From: Haloechinothrix halophila YIM 93223
Lineage (GTDB): Bacteria; Actinomycetota; Actinomycetes; Mycobacteriales; Pseudonocardiaceae
Length of the DNA: 64,000 bases
Direction of reading: 5' to 3'
Assembly (NCBI RefSeq): GCF_000504245.1
Contig: NZ_KI632509.1
Coordinates: forward strand, 2,231,723 to 2,295,722
Positions 42,340 through 50,820 of this stretch are shown here, piece after piece. A program made the position numbers and the translations under genes. The notes under the pieces were generated by a model. The model saw only the letters and a list, made by a program, of their open reading frames with translations. It had not been told where the DNA came from and did no database searches. Within the stretch, counting starts at the first letter, position 1. The number at the start of each line of letters is the position of its first letter.

Positions 42340-43385
42340 CAGGCCGGATCGGGCGGCGCGATGTCGGCAAGCAAGCCCATCTCGGCGATGATCGCCCGCG
42401 CCGCCCGCAGCGTTGGCACCGCCTGTACCGCGCCGCTGCCTTCGCCGAGTCGCAGCCCGAAGTCCAGGATCGGCTCCAGCCCGAGCGACTTGAGCGCGTA
42501 GGCCTGCGACGGCTCGGTCGAGCGGTGCCCTGCCAGCCACCACTGCGCCGCGTCCGGGGCGATGTCGGCGGCGACGACGGCCGCCGCGCAGGAGAACACG
42601 CCGTCCAGCAGTACCGGCACGCCGCGTACCGCGCCCTGCACCAAGAAGCCCGCCGTCGCCGCCGCGCACGCGCTGCCCAGCGCGGTCAGCAGCTCGAATG
42701 GCTCGGCTGTCCGATCGCCCGCGCGAGCGAGCGCCGCCTCGACCACCTCGACCTTGCGAGCGCGGCCTTCGTCGTCCACCCCGGTGCCGGTGCCGGTGAC
42801 GTCCTCGGCTGGCAGGCCGAGCGCACCCGCCACCAGCGTGGCGGCCACGGTGCTGTTGCCGATGCCCATGTCGCCGGGGATCAGCAGGTCAGCGCCACTG
42901 TCACACTCGGCGTCCGCGATCGCGCGCCCGGCGTCGAACGCGCGGCGCGCCTCGCCCGGGTTCAGCGCGTCGGTGGTGTCGATCGAGCCGGAGCCGCGCC
43001 GGATCTTGTGCTCCCGCACCTCGGCGGGGACGTCGTCCAGATCGGCGTCCACTCCGATGTCGACCACACGCACGTCCGCGCCGACCTGCCGAGCCAGGAC
43101 GTTCACCCCACTCACGCCGGACAGGAACACCCGCACCATCGCCGCCGTGATCTCGGCCGGATACGCCGACACCTGCGACGCCGTGACGCCGTGGTCGCCT
43201 GCGAACACCACCACTCGCACGTTCTCGATCGGGCGCGGCGGAACCTCGCCGTGCGCCGCGCTCAGCCACGCGGCCAGTTCCTCCAGCTTGCCCAGCGAGC
43301 CGAGTGGCTTGACCAGGCCATCAAGGCGCTGCTGTGCCGCGTCGCGGGCGGCCGCGTCGGGGGTGGGGATCGCGAATTCGCTCAC
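42339..43385 (-). CDS. cobT: Nicotinate-nucleotide:dimethylbenzimidazole phosphoribosyltransferase CobT
   Basis: A 348-residue enzyme making alpha-ribazole phosphate from the DMB produced by BluB. Motifs: RLDGLVKPLGSLGKLEELA, VVVFAGDHGVTASQVSAYP, LIPGDMGIGNSTVAATL, LLDGVFSCAAAVVAADI, GHRSTEPSQAYALKSLGLEP and the catalytic Glu in the LRLGEGSGAV segment. I chose GTG 43385 (VSEFAIPTP), which has AAAGGA 8 nt upstream; ATG 43403 is possible and would abut the cobU stop. Confidence 0.95.
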   Translation of the reverse strand: MSEFAIPTPDAAARDAAQQRLDGLVKPLGSLGKLEELAAWLSAAHGEVPPRPIENVRVVVFAGDHGVTASQVSAYPAEITAAMVRVFLSGVSGVNVLARQVGADVRVVDIGVDADLDDVPAEVREHKIRRGSGSIDTTDALNPGEARRAFDAGRAIADAECDSGADLLIPGDMGIGNSTVAATLVAGALGLPAEDVTGTGTGVDDEGRARKVEVVEAALARAGDRTAEPFELLTALGSACAAATAGFLVQGAVRGVPVLLDGVFSCAAAVVAADIAPDAAQWWLAGHRSTEPSQAYALKSLGLEPILDFGLRLGEGSGAVQAVPTLRAARAIIAEMGLLADIAPPDPA

Positions 43386-43404
43386 CAGTGGTTCCTTTCG
43401 CATC

Positions 43405-44058
43405 TCAGCTCGGCGCGATCGGTGCCGACAGTTCCAGCGCTCGACCAGCGACAACGAGCACGACGGCGTCGGTGGCATCGGCCACCCGCCGGTTCAGCAG
43501 GCCGAGCTCGTCCCGGAACAGCCTGCCCGCGGGGGTTGACGGCACGATACCGCTGCCGACCTCGTTGCTGACCAGCACGACCGGCGCCGGTGCGGTGCGC
43601 AGCGCGTCCACCAGGTCCGAGATGGTGGCCTCGGTGCGGTCGCGCCAGCCGTCGGTGTTGTGCCAGGCACCGGTCTCATCGCAGATCCGCGCGAACCAGG
43701 TGGCGAGGCAGTCGACAAGCACAGGAGCGTTGGCGGTGCGCACTACGCTCGCGATGTCGAGGGTCTCGACGGTGTGCCAGTGCCGTGACCTGCGCTCCCG
43801 GTGTTTGCGGACCCGTTCGGCCCAGTCTGGGTCGGAATCCGAGGGCGGTTGGCCGGTTGCGACGTAGACGACCTCGGTCTCGTCGGCGAGCAGATGCTCG
43901 GCGTACTGCGACTTGCCGGATCGCGCGCCGCCGAGCACAAGCGTGGTGTTCGGGCGCCGTGACGCGCTGCCTGCGGTGAGCTCATCGAGCACACGCATGC
44001 CCGTGCGGTACACGGTGCGCAGCGCGGTCATCGGGGTCGGCAGGAACATGCCGGTCAT
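43405..44058 (-). CDS. cobU: Adenosylcobinamide kinase/guanylyltransferase CobU
   Basis: A protein of about 217 residues that phosphorylates adenosylcobinamide and adds GMP. The P-loop TTLVLGGARSGKSQYAE, the EVVYVATGQP strand, the HWHTVET segment carrying the guanylyl-accepting His, and VVLVSNEVGSGIVPSTPAGR are all present. The conserved domain begins about 35 residues after the first Met, so the start (44058 used; 44049, 44031 and 43998 possible) is uncertain. First gene of cobU-cobT-cobS; divergent from cobD. Confidence 0.92.
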   Translation of the reverse strand: MTGMFLPTPMTALRTVYRTGMRVLDELTAGSASRRPNTTLVLGGARSGKSQYAEHLLADETEVVYVATGQPPSDSDPDWAERVRKHRERRSRHWHTVETLDIASVVRTANAPVLVDCLATWFARICDETGAWHNTDGWRDRTEATISDLVDALRTAPAPVVLVSNEVGSGIVPSTPAGRLFRDELGLLNRRVADATDAVVLVVAGRALELSAPIAPS

Positions 44059-44158
44059 TCTCGCAGCGCTGGCTGGGGACGCGCCGCCGGTGTGGGAGTT
44101 ACCACGTCTCTCCGTCGTCGTGCGTGGCCAGCGCGGCGTCGCCCGGTAGCGTCGTCCC

Positions 44159-45109
44159 ATGCTCTCCACGTCGCGCGCGACCGCTGCCGGGCTGCTCGCC
44201 GGGTACCTCGCGGACCTGGCCTTCGGCGATCCGCGCCGCGGACATCCCGTGGCGCTGTTCGGCCGCGCGGCCGACGCGCTGTCTCGCCGGATGTGGGCGG
44301 ACTCCCGAGCACGCGGCGCGGCCTATGCCGGGATATGCGTCGGCTCGGCGGTGGGGGTCGGGACGTTGGTACACGCGGCCACCGCCCGGTCGCCGGTGGC
44401 GCGAGCGATGGTGACGGCTGGGACGACGTGGGCGGTGCTGGGCGGTACCGGCCTGGCGGGCGAGGGCACGGCGATGGCCCGGCTGCTGGAGTCCGGTGAC
44501 GTCGAGGGCGCTCGCGCCCGGTTGCCGCACCTCTGCGGCAGGGATCCCGCGGGGCTGGACGAGAAGGATCTGGCGCGCGCGGCCACGGAGTCGATCGCGG
44601 AGAACACCTCGGATGCCGTCGTCGCGCCGCTGCTGTGGGGTGCGGCCGCCGGGGTGCCTGGACTGCTTGGCTACCGCGCGCTGAACACGCTCGACGCCAT
44701 GGTCGGCCACCGCACGCCCCGCTATGTCCACTTCGGTTGGGCATCCGCGCGGGGTGACGACGTCGCGAACCTGGTGCCGTCGCGAGTCAGTGCGCTAGCC
44801 GCGGCCGGGTGTGCTCCGGCCGTCGGCGGACGTGGCTCCGACGCCGTGCGGGTGTGGCGGCGGGGCGCGGCCAAGCACCCGAGTCCGAACGCTGGCCCCG
44901 TGGAGGCCGCGTTCGCAGGGGCGCTCGATGTCCGGCTGGGCGGCGTGAACAGCTACGCGGGCGCGGTCGAGAACCGCGGCACCCTGGGGAATGGCCGCAC
45001 GCCCGGCGTCGCGGACCTCCGCCGCGCCGTGCGGCTGTCCCGCGCGGTCGGTGCGGTGGCGGCCGGGGTCTCGGTGGTCGGTGTGATCGTGGCGGGGAGG
45101 CGCGCATGA
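44159..45109 (+). CDS. cobD: Adenosylcobinamide-phosphate synthase CobD/CbiB
   Basis: A 316-residue membrane enzyme attaching the aminopropanol (phosphate) arm to cobyric acid. Motifs: AGYLADLAFGDPRRGHPVAL at the N-terminus, ATESIAENTSDAVVAPLLWG, YRALNTLDAMVGHRTPRYVH, WRRGAAKHPSPNAGPVEAAF. The stop overlaps the cobQ start (ATGA at 45106). No riboswitch precedes it. Confidence 0.95.
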   Translation: MLSTSRATAAGLLAGYLADLAFGDPRRGHPVALFGRAADALSRRMWADSRARGAAYAGICVGSAVGVGTLVHAATARSPVARAMVTAGTTWAVLGGTGLAGEGTAMARLLESGDVEGARARLPHLCGRDPAGLDEKDLARAATESIAENTSDAVVAPLLWGAAAGVPGLLGYRALNTLDAMVGHRTPRYVHFGWASARGDDVANLVPSRVSALAAAGCAPAVGGRGSDAVRVWRRGAAKHPSPNAGPVEAAFAGALDVRLGGVNSYAGAVENRGTLGNGRTPGVADLRRAVRLSRAVGAVAAGVSVVGVIVAGRRA

Positions 45110-46614
45110 CGGCGGGAGGCGTGCTCGTCGCGGGGACGACGTCGGACGCGGGTAAGAGCCTGGTCGCGGCGGGGCTGTGCCGGTTCTTCGCCCGCCAGGG
45201 GCTGTCCGTCGCGCCGTTCAAGGCGCAGAACATGTCCAACAACTCCATGGTGTGCCCGGACGGCACCGAGATCGGCCGCGCGCAGTGGCTGCAAGCCCGC
45301 GCCGCCGGGGTGACGCCCGAAGCTGCTATGAATCCCATCCTGCTCAAACCGGGCAGCGACCGTCGTAGCCACGTCATCGCGCTCGGCAAGCCGTTCGGCA
45401 CGCTCGACGCCGGCGAGTACGCCACCGGCCGGCAGGGCCTCGCCCGCATCGCCTTCGACACCCTCGCTGAGCTGCGGGAACGCTTCGACGTCGTGGTCTG
45501 CGAGGGTGCGGGCAGCCCCGCCGAGATCAATCTGCGGGGCGGGGACTACGTCAACATGGGCCTCGCGCGGCACGCACGGCTGCCGGTGGTCGTGGTGGGC
45601 GACATCGACAGGGGCGGCGTGCTCGCGTCGATGTTCGGCACCCTCGCGCTGCTGGACGCCGACGACCAAGCGCTGCTCGCGGGCTGGCTGGTGAACAAAT
45701 TCCGGGGTGACGTCGATCTGCTCCGCCCCGGTCTCGAGACCCTGGCGCGGCTCACCGGTCGCCCGGTCTACGGCGTGCTGCCCTGGATCGAGGGCGCCTG
45801 GATCGACTCCGAGGACGCGCTCGCGCAGGCGGGCTGGCGGCGCGATCCGGCGCACCTGTCGGACCACGCTCGCCCGCTGCGGGTCGCGGTGGCCCGGCTG
45901 CCCAGGACGTCCAACGCCACCGACGTCGACGCGCTGGCCGCCGAACCCGGCGTGACCGTCACGCTCACGACGGACCCGGACACACTGCTGTCCGCTGACG
46001 TCGCCGTGCTGCCCGGCTCCCGCGCCACCGTCGCCGATCTGGACTGGCTGCGCGAGTGCGGTATCGCGGACGCGGTGCGGGTGCGCGCCGAGAAGGGACG
46101 CCCGGTGCTCGGCATCTGCGGCGGTTACCAGATGCTCGCCACCGCGATCGAGGACGACTGGGAGTCCGGCGAGGGTCACGTCGACGGACTCGGGCTGCTG
46201 CCCACTCGGGTCGACTTCCACCCTGACAAAGTGCTCGCTACTCCGCGCGGCGGGTGGCGTGGTGAGGACGTCGTCGCGTACGAGATCCACCATGGAGTCG
46301 CGCGGCTACTGCCCGGTGAGCAGGATGCCGAGCCGTTTCTTGACGGCTGGCGCAGCGGTGCTGTCTGGGGCACGACCTGGCACGGCGCGTTCGAGAACGA
46401 CGGCTTCCGCCGGGCGTGGCTGACCGAGGCCGCGAGCCAGGCCGGAGTGGCGTGGGAACCGGCCGAGGGCGCGCCCGGTTTCGGTGAGCTGCGGGAGTCC
46501 ATGCTGGACCGTCTCGCCGACGCCATCGCCGAGCACATCGACACCGGTGCGCTGCTGCGGTTGATCTCCGACGGCGTCCCGAACGACCTCCCGTTCGTGC
46601 CACCGGGCGGCTGA
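45106..46614 (+). CDS. cobQ: Cobyric acid synthase CobQ
   Basis: A 502-residue amidotransferase that adds four amides to adenosylcobyrinic acid a,c-diamide. VLVAGTTSDAGKSLVAAGLC (P-loop), FKAQNMSNNSMVCPDGTEIG, VVCEGAGSPAEINLRGGDYV, VVVVGDIDRGGVLASMFGTL, glutaminase nucleophile in PVLGICGGYQMLA, and YEIHHGVAR with the catalytic His. Second gene of cobD-cobQ. Confidence 0.97.
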   Translation: MTAGGVLVAGTTSDAGKSLVAAGLCRFFARQGLSVAPFKAQNMSNNSMVCPDGTEIGRAQWLQARAAGVTPEAAMNPILLKPGSDRRSHVIALGKPFGTLDAGEYATGRQGLARIAFDTLAELRERFDVVVCEGAGSPAEINLRGGDYVNMGLARHARLPVVVVGDIDRGGVLASMFGTLALLDADDQALLAGWLVNKFRGDVDLLRPGLETLARLTGRPVYGVLPWIEGAWIDSEDALAQAGWRRDPAHLSDHARPLRVAVARLPRTSNATDVDALAAEPGVTVTLTTDPDTLLSADVAVLPGSRATVADLDWLRECGIADAVRVRAEKGRPVLGICGGYQMLATAIEDDWESGEGHVDGLGLLPTRVDFHPDKVLATPRGGWRGEDVVAYEIHHGVARLLPGEQDAEPFLDGWRSGAVWGTTWHGAFENDGFRRAWLTEAASQAGVAWEPAEGAPGFGELRESMLDRLADAIAEHIDTGALLRLISDGVPNDLPFVPPGG

Positions 46615-46631
46615 AGCGTTGCCGAACGACG

Positions 46632-46670
46632 AACACAACGTCGGGAGTGCCGGACACAACGCCGTGCCCG
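46632..46670. repeat. Short 21-nt repeat array R4
   Basis: Two units, 46632-46652 and a partial second one from 46653, share ACACAACG followed by G-rich sequence. They belong to the RACACNRCG family of R3 (52424-52507) and R5 (61446-61550). The array lies just after the cobQ stop and overlaps the terminator hairpin. Confidence 0.6.
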
Positions 46671-46695
46671 CGGCTTGGGGGACCACGGGCACGGC
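46661..46695. terminator. Bidirectional terminator between cobQ and cbtA
   Basis: A perfect 10-bp stem, GCCGTGCCCG (46661-46670) with CGGGCACGGC (46686-46695), and a 15-nt loop, between convergent genes. Confidence 0.65.
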
Positions 46696-46720
46696 GTCGA
46701 TGTCGTAGCGTTCAGGCCGC

Positions 46721-47461
46721 TCAGGCAGTGGCGGCCGTAGCCTTCGCGGGCGTGGGTGTCAGCGCGCGGTGCACGAGCGTGCCGAACGCGGCTCCGAGTA
46801 CGAGCCAGAGCACGACAAGTCCGCCGAGCGAGGCGAGTCGGAAGTCCCATAGCAGTGTGGCGGGGAAGTCGTCCGGCACCTCGTTCACGGTCGGCATCAG
46901 CACAGCGCACACCGTCATCACCACGGCGTAACCGAGGATCCCGATGCCGCTGGCCACCCAGCTGCCGAAACGGTCGGCGAATGAGCGCGCCGCGGTCACC
47001 GCCAGCCCGGCGGTGATCACCGACAGCGCGAGGAACACGAAGTACAGCTCGGTGCGGGAGCCGACCGTACCGGTCTGGCCCACCGCTGGCGGGTTCGCCG
47101 GGTACTTCAGGAACGGCACCAGCGTGACGGCGACGAACGCGCCCCCGGCGAGCAGCGAGGCGTACGTCCGCACGCTGAACCCGCCGAGCCGCCCGTAGAT
47201 CACCGCGAACACCACGGCGAACAGTCCGCCGAGCGCGAGACCGATGCCGAGATGCGCGGCGAGCAGCCCGACCGTGCTCTGGATGCCCCTGCTGACCAGC
47301 GGCTCCTCGGCGTGATGGCCCGCTTCCTCAGCGGCGTGGGCCTCTTCCAGCGCGATCGCGGCGTCCACGTGGGGCTCACCGACGACGAACGCGAAAACAG
47401 CCGCGGCGAGACCGGCTAACAAACCGGCGATCAGGCCGCGGACCAGCAATGTCCGCATCAT
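46721..47461 (-). CDS. cbtA: Cobalt transporter subunit CbtA
   Basis: A 246-residue membrane protein with five or six hydrophobic segments (LLVRGLIAGLLAGLAAAVFAF; GLLAAHLGIGLALGGLFAVVF; YFVFLALSVITAGLAVTAA; LGGLVVLWLVLGAAFGTL). A His/Glu-rich external loop AIALEEAHAAEEAGHHAEEP probably binds metal. CbtA is the predicted B12-regulated cobalt transporter. ATG 47461 has GAGGGG upstream and lies 11 nt after cbtB; longer readings are rejected. Confidence 0.92.
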   Translation of the reverse strand: MMRTLLVRGLIAGLLAGLAAAVFAFVVGEPHVDAAIALEEAHAAEEAGHHAEEPLVSRGIQSTVGLLAAHLGIGLALGGLFAVVFAVIYGRLGGFSVRTYASLLAGGAFVAVTLVPFLKYPANPPAVGQTGTVGSRTELYFVFLALSVITAGLAVTAARSFADRFGSWVASGIGILGYAVVMTVCAVLMPTVNEVPDDFPATLLWDFRLASLGGLVVLWLVLGAAFGTLVHRALTPTPAKATAATA

Positions 47462-47472
47462 TCGGCAGCCCC

Positions 47473-47694
47473 TCAGTGGCAGGGGAAGGCCATCAGGTGG
47501 CGGCCGTCGTGCAGGAACTCGTGCACGTAGCCACCGGCGGCGAGCAGCGTGGTCGCGCCGTCCTCTGTGCTGATGAAGAACATGGTGATCATGGCGAGCG
47601 CGCCGATGAGAACCGCCCACGGCACGATCTCGCGCAGCGGAATGCGTACGGGCGAGGGGATGGACGTCGACGCGGGGACTGCCGCTTCGGACAT
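47473..47694 (-). CDS. cbtB: Cobalt transporter subunit CbtB
   Basis: A 73-residue protein with one membrane helix (IVPWAVLIGALAMITMFFI) and the CbtB C-terminal metal-binding tail YVHEFLHDGRHLMAFPCH (several His and a Cys). It works with CbtA in cobalt uptake. ATG 47694 has AAGGAGG upstream and is the first gene behind the third cobalamin riboswitch. Confidence 0.95.
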   Translation of the reverse strand: MSEAAVPASTSIPSPVRIPLREIVPWAVLIGALAMITMFFISTEDGATTLLAAGGYVHEFLHDGRHLMAFPCH

Positions 47695-47729
47695 GAACCT
47701 GACCTCCTTGGGCTTGCGCGGCCCGATTG

Positions 47730-47838
47730 GGTAGTGGCGATGGCGGCGGGTCTGACTTCCGGGCAGGCTCTGCCCGGATACAGTGGCGCGTCCGTGCCGG
47801 ATTCTCACCGGCTTCCGGCCTCCATCGCACGTGGCCGA
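47730..47838 (-). promoter_or_regulatory. Cobalamin riboswitch upstream of cbtBA
   Basis: Minus-strand core: GGAAGCCGGTGAGAATCCGG, GACGCGCCACTGTATCC and the B12 box AAGTCAGACC (about 47760-47750). A closing stem is visible between GCGATGG (about 47828-47822) and CCATCGC (about 47743-47737). This links cobalt import to B12 level. Confidence 0.92.
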
Positions 47839-47841
47839 GCC

Positions 47842-47871
47842 ACCGTAAGCCGCTGATCACGACAGCGTCAA
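47842..47871 (-). promoter_or_regulatory. Promoter of the cbtBA riboswitch transcript
   Basis: On the minus strand, TTGACG (47871-47866), 18-nt spacer, TACGGT (47847-47842), placing the transcription start just before the aptamer. Confidence 0.5.
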
Positions 47872-47971
47872 TGTGACGCATGTCTGTCGACACGCTTGCG
47901 AACGGACGCCACACCGATGGCGCAGCGGCCCTGTGCGGTGCGTGTTCGCGTCGATGTGATGATGTTGTGGC

Positions 47972-48703
47972 GTGAACGACGATTTCGAACACTGGTGGGA
48001 GCGGCTGTTCGGCGCGCAGGCGGACCCGACGGCCATGGTGCCGGTGATCGCCGTCGCGATCGCGCTGGGCGCCGTCGTGCTGCGGCGTCCCTGGCTGGTG
48101 ACCCGCACCGTGGTGACGATCGTGCATGAGGCGGGACACGCCTTGGTCGCGCTCCTGTCCGGCAGACGGCTGCACGGCATTCTGCTGCACTCCGATACCT
48201 CGGGCGTCACCGTCTCGCGGGGTAAACGCACCGGACCGGGCATGGTTCTCACCGCGTTGGCCGGGTATCCGGCGCCTGCCTTGCTCGGGGTGGTGTTCAG
48301 CGGGTTGATCAGCACCGGCAGGCAAGGGCTGGTGTTGTTCGGGTGCGCGCTGCTGGTGCTCGGCGTGCTCGTGCTCGTCCGCAACGCCTATGGGGTGTTC
48401 GCGGTGCTGGTCACGGCGGTCGCGCTCGGGCTGATCGCCGCGTTCGGGACGCCCGACGTCACCGGAGTGTTCGTGTACGCGATCACGTGGTTCCTGCTGC
48501 TTGGCGCGATTCGCGCGGTCGCGGAACTCCAGCGCAAACGTCGCACCGGCATGGCGGCGGACTCCGATGTCGACCAACTCGGACGGCTGACCGGACTTCC
48601 CACGACACTGTGGTCGCTGGCGCTGGGTGTGCTCGTGGTGGGTTGCCTCGTCGTCGGCGGGATGCCGCTGCTCGAGCCTGTGCTCGGCGGTCCGGAGCGC
48701 TGA
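47972..48703 (+). CDS. M50 family membrane metallopeptidase
   Basis: A 243-residue membrane protein with the zinc motif HEAGHA (TIVHEAGHALVALLSG, about residues 52-57) in a hydrophobic segment. Further helices follow (YPAPALLGVVFSGLI; GLVLFGCALLVLGVLVLV; VFAVLVTAVALGLIAAFG). It resembles the M50B-like intramembrane peptidase group; the substrate is unknown. GTG 47972 (VNDDFEHWW) has no strong ribosome-binding site. It is divergent from the cbtBA riboswitch, but nothing links it functionally to cobalt. Confidence 0.82.
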   Translation: MNDDFEHWWERLFGAQADPTAMVPVIAVAIALGAVVLRRPWLVTRTVVTIVHEAGHALVALLSGRRLHGILLHSDTSGVTVSRGKRTGPGMVLTALAGYPAPALLGVVFSGLISTGRQGLVLFGCALLVLGVLVLVRNAYGVFAVLVTAVALGLIAAFGTPDVTGVFVYAITWFLLLGAIRAVAELQRKRRTGMAADSDVDQLGRLTGLPTTLWSLALGVLVVGCLVVGGMPLLEPVLGGPER

Positions 48704-48745
48704 GGCACACTGGAGCGGGCAGACAGCGATTTTCGAAGGGACGAG

Positions 48746-49990
48746 GTGACCGCGGTGTCGGACGAGGTGGCGAAGGCAGTCGAGGAATGCGCGCGTTCGG
48801 CCGTGCGCGCCGCGCCGTCGCTCGCGGCGGCCACCAACAAGTCCATCGACACCGCGCTGACCACCATGGCTGAGCGGCTGCTCGCCGAGCGGGACACCGT
48901 GCTCGCCGCCAACCAGACCGACATCGACAAGGCGCGCGCCGACGGTATGAGCGCTGGCCTGCTTGACCGCCTCACCATCACCGAGCAGCGACTCACCGGC
49001 ATGGCAGAGCAGCTGCGGCTGCTGGCCAGCACCCCGCACCCGCAGCGCAGCATTCCGATCAAGGAGCTGGATGGTGGGCTGCAGCTGGTTGAGCGCAGGC
49101 GCCCGGTCGGCGTGATTGGCGCGAATTACGAGGCTCGCCCGAATGTGACCGTCGACGTCGCGTCGCAGCTGGTCAAGTCCCGCAACGGCGGTGTGCTCCG
49201 CACCGGCAGCGCCGCGCTGGGCTCCGCGCAGCGGTTGCTCGACGTCGTCATCGCGCCCGCGCTCACCTCGGCCGGGATCGACTCCGATGTCATCCAGCTA
49301 GTGCCACGCGCCGAGCGGGAAGCCGCGTCCGCGCTGGTCAGCTTCCCCGGGCTGGTGCCGCTGGTCATCCTGCGCGGCAGTGGCGAGACCACCCGCACGC
49401 TGGCGCGCACCGCGGCCGCCAACGACGTCCGCACGCTGGCCCACGCCGACGGTGGCGGTGTGCTGTACGTCGACAAGGCGGCGGACCTGGAGAAGGCGCG
49501 AGAACTGGTCTCCGACAGCCTGGACCGGCTCGGCGTGTGCAACCGGCTGAACCTGCTGCTCATTGACACCTCGATCTATGACACCGCGTGGCCGGTGCTG
49601 TCCGAAGCGCTGGCCGAGCGCGAGGTGACCGCGTCGCTGCCGCCGCACGATCACCCGATCGGATACGAGTGGGCACTGGACTCCGAGCGCGAGGCCACCG
49701 TCACCGTGGCGCGCGTCGAGGGGCTGGCCGAGGCGGTCAGCATCGCCAACGAGCAGACGTCCGGCCTCGCGGCGGGTATTACGACCGAGGACTCCGCCGC
49801 GGCGGAGGCGTTCTTCGATGCTTACACCGGCACCGGCGTGTTCTGGAACGCGCCCACCCGGCTGCTGGACGGTTTCAAGCTGCTGGCCGTCCCGGAGACC
49901 GGCATCAACCTGGACAAGGTGCCTGGCCCGCGTGGACCGGTGACGTTCACCGACCTGTACGTGCGCCAGTACGCCGTGCTGCCTGCCTGA
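48746..49990 (+). CDS. proA: Gamma-glutamyl phosphate reductase ProA
   Basis: A 414-residue NADPH-dependent enzyme making glutamate-5-semialdehyde in proline synthesis. Motifs: ERRRPVGVIGANYEARPNVT, VKSRNGGVLRTGSAALGSA, VILRGSGETTRTLARTAA, GGGVLYVDKAADLEKA with the catalytic Cys in DRLGVCNRLNLLL, and KVPGPRGPVTFTDLYVRQY. GTG 48746 follows AAGGGACGAG. ProB is not in the window. A tiny membrane ORF follows 9 nt after the stop. Confidence 0.96.
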   Translation: MTAVSDEVAKAVEECARSAVRAAPSLAAATNKSIDTALTTMAERLLAERDTVLAANQTDIDKARADGMSAGLLDRLTITEQRLTGMAEQLRLLASTPHPQRSIPIKELDGGLQLVERRRPVGVIGANYEARPNVTVDVASQLVKSRNGGVLRTGSAALGSAQRLLDVVIAPALTSAGIDSDVIQLVPRAEREAASALVSFPGLVPLVILRGSGETTRTLARTAAANDVRTLAHADGGGVLYVDKAADLEKARELVSDSLDRLGVCNRLNLLLIDTSIYDTAWPVLSEALAEREVTASLPPHDHPIGYEWALDSEREATVTVARVEGLAEAVSIANEQTSGLAAGITTEDSAAAEAFFDAYTGTGVFWNAPTRLLDGFKLLAVPETGINLDKVPGPRGPVTFTDLYVRQYAVLPA

Positions 49991-49999
49991 GTCGGCCTC

Positions 50000-50113
50000 A
50001 TGGTCGTGGTGACTGAGTCCTGGGCGACGATCATGGCTGGTGGTCTGCTCACACTCGTGGTGCTCAACGTAGGGATCCTCGTGTGTCTGCTTGTGCTTGT
50101 GGCACGGAAGTAG
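50000..50113 (+). CDS. 37-aa single-helix membrane peptide after proA
   Basis: An ATG at 50000 opens MVVVTESWATIMAG then LLTLVVLNVGILVCLLVLVA and ends RK-stop at 50113. It is one strong transmembrane helix with a positively charged cytoplasmic end, 9 nt after the proA stop. No known family; small membrane peptides of this kind often regulate a larger membrane protein. A ribosome-binding site is not obvious, so it may be translationally coupled to proA. Confidence 0.45.
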   Translation: MVVVTESWATIMAGGLLTLVVLNVGILVCLLVLVARK

Positions 50114-50175
50114 AGCAAGCATGACCCCGTGCGAAAGATCACATGCGCCGATGTCGGCGGCCCGTTCGCGAGTAG

Positions 50176-50520
50176 TCAGCGCTTGTCGTCCAGCGCGGGG
50201 TGCTCGATGCCCCAGTTCTCAAGCGCGTTGGCGATGAAGTCCGCGCCGATGTGGTTCGCCGCAGCGCGGTTACCGGTCGCGGGCAGGTCGTCCGGTGTTT
50301 GCTCGACGACGCGCCCGGACTGGGCGGCGGGGTGCTTCCAGTGGCCGCCGCAGCCGTTCGGGCACGGCCACTCCATGGTGCGCAGCGTGCCGTCGGGGCA
50401 GGGCTGCTGCCAGGACATCGTGCCGGTGCCCAGGCAAAGCCTGCACTCGCTACTTGCTGGGGACTTGTCCGAGTCCGCCGCAGGTTGGGCAGGCGGCTCG
50501 TTTTCCGTCTGGTCCGGCAT
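50176..50520 (-). CDS. Zinc-ribbon protein of the XRE island
   Basis: A 114-residue frame from ATG 50520 (MPDQTENEPPAQPAADSD). It carries a DnaJ-like zinc element, ECRLCLGTGTMSWQQPCPDG followed by PCPNGCGGHW, then a helical C-terminus (NRAAANHIGADFIANALENW). It overlaps the 38-aa zinc-ribbon ORF upstream by 71 nt in another frame. Function unknown; the same-strand order behind an XRE-TPR regulator suggests one operon. An alternative reading frame across the same bases (50139-50552) lacks such motifs and is rejected. Confidence 0.6.
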   Translation of the reverse strand: MPDQTENEPPAQPAADSDKSPASSECRLCLGTGTMSWQQPCPDGTLRTMEWPCPNGCGGHWKHPAAQSGRVVEQTPDDLPATGNRAAANHIGADFIANALENWGIEHPALDDKR

Positions 50521-50566
50521 CTTGTAGTCCCGATCCGTGGCAGGTTGGGCACTCTTCCATCTTCAT
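50450..50566 (-). CDS. 38-aa DnaJ-type zinc-ribbon micro-protein
   Basis: A 38-residue frame, MKMEECPTCHGSGLQDAGPD then GKRAACPTCGGLGQVPSK. The two CPTCxGxG knuckles are the pattern of the DnaJ cysteine-rich zinc domain, here as a free-standing mini-protein. GAGGAG lies 8 nt upstream and the ATG overlaps the stop of the preceding ORF (ATGA at 50566-50563), strong support for real translation. It may act in protein or nucleic-acid contacts; no partner is known. Confidence 0.65.
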   Translation of the reverse strand: MKMEECPTCHGSGLQDAGPDGKRAACPTCGGLGQVPSK

Positions 50567-50820
50567 GCTGGTGGCTCCTCTTCAGATCCGCCAGCAGAAG
50601 CGCATTTTTGGTGGGCTGAGCGGCTCTCGGCGGCTATCTCGCAGCGATCTGTGTCGGCGGCGTGCAGGTAGACCGTTCCGCAGTACCAGCACGTGCGGCC
50701 GCGCCGCTTGATGTCGGACCACTCCTGCGCCAGCGTCGGCGGGGCGACTCGCTCAGCCAGATCCGGTGGGGTCGGATGAAGCTGGGTGTGACGCGCCCGC
50801 TGCGTCAGGACGGCCGTCAC
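50563..50820 (-). CDS. 85-aa zinc-ribbon-like small protein
   Basis: An 85-residue frame from GTG 50820 (VTAVLTQRARHTQLHPTPPD). The C-terminal half has CWYCGTVYLHAADTDRCEIA followed by SRSAHQKCAS, a possible Cys4/Cys3His zinc site. Start and stop both overlap neighbours (GTGA with the 57-aa ORF, ATGA with the 38-aa ORF). Family unknown. Confidence 0.6.
   Translation of the reverse strand: MTAVLTQRARHTQLHPTPPDLAERVAPPTLAQEWSDIKRRGRTCWYCGTVYLHAADTDRCEIAAESRSAHQKCASAGGSEEEPPA

Noticed and set aside
47462-49039. Long upstream extension of cbtA on the minus strand (772-aa reading)
   Set aside because: It runs through cbtB, the riboswitch, the M50 gene and into proA in antisense; the real start has its own ribosome-binding site at 47461.
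50139-50552. 137-aa minus-strand ORF overlapping the zinc-ribbon ORFs
   Set aside because: Arg/Thr/Ser/Pro-rich shadow without cysteine knuckles; the competing frames carry zinc motifs and coupled starts.
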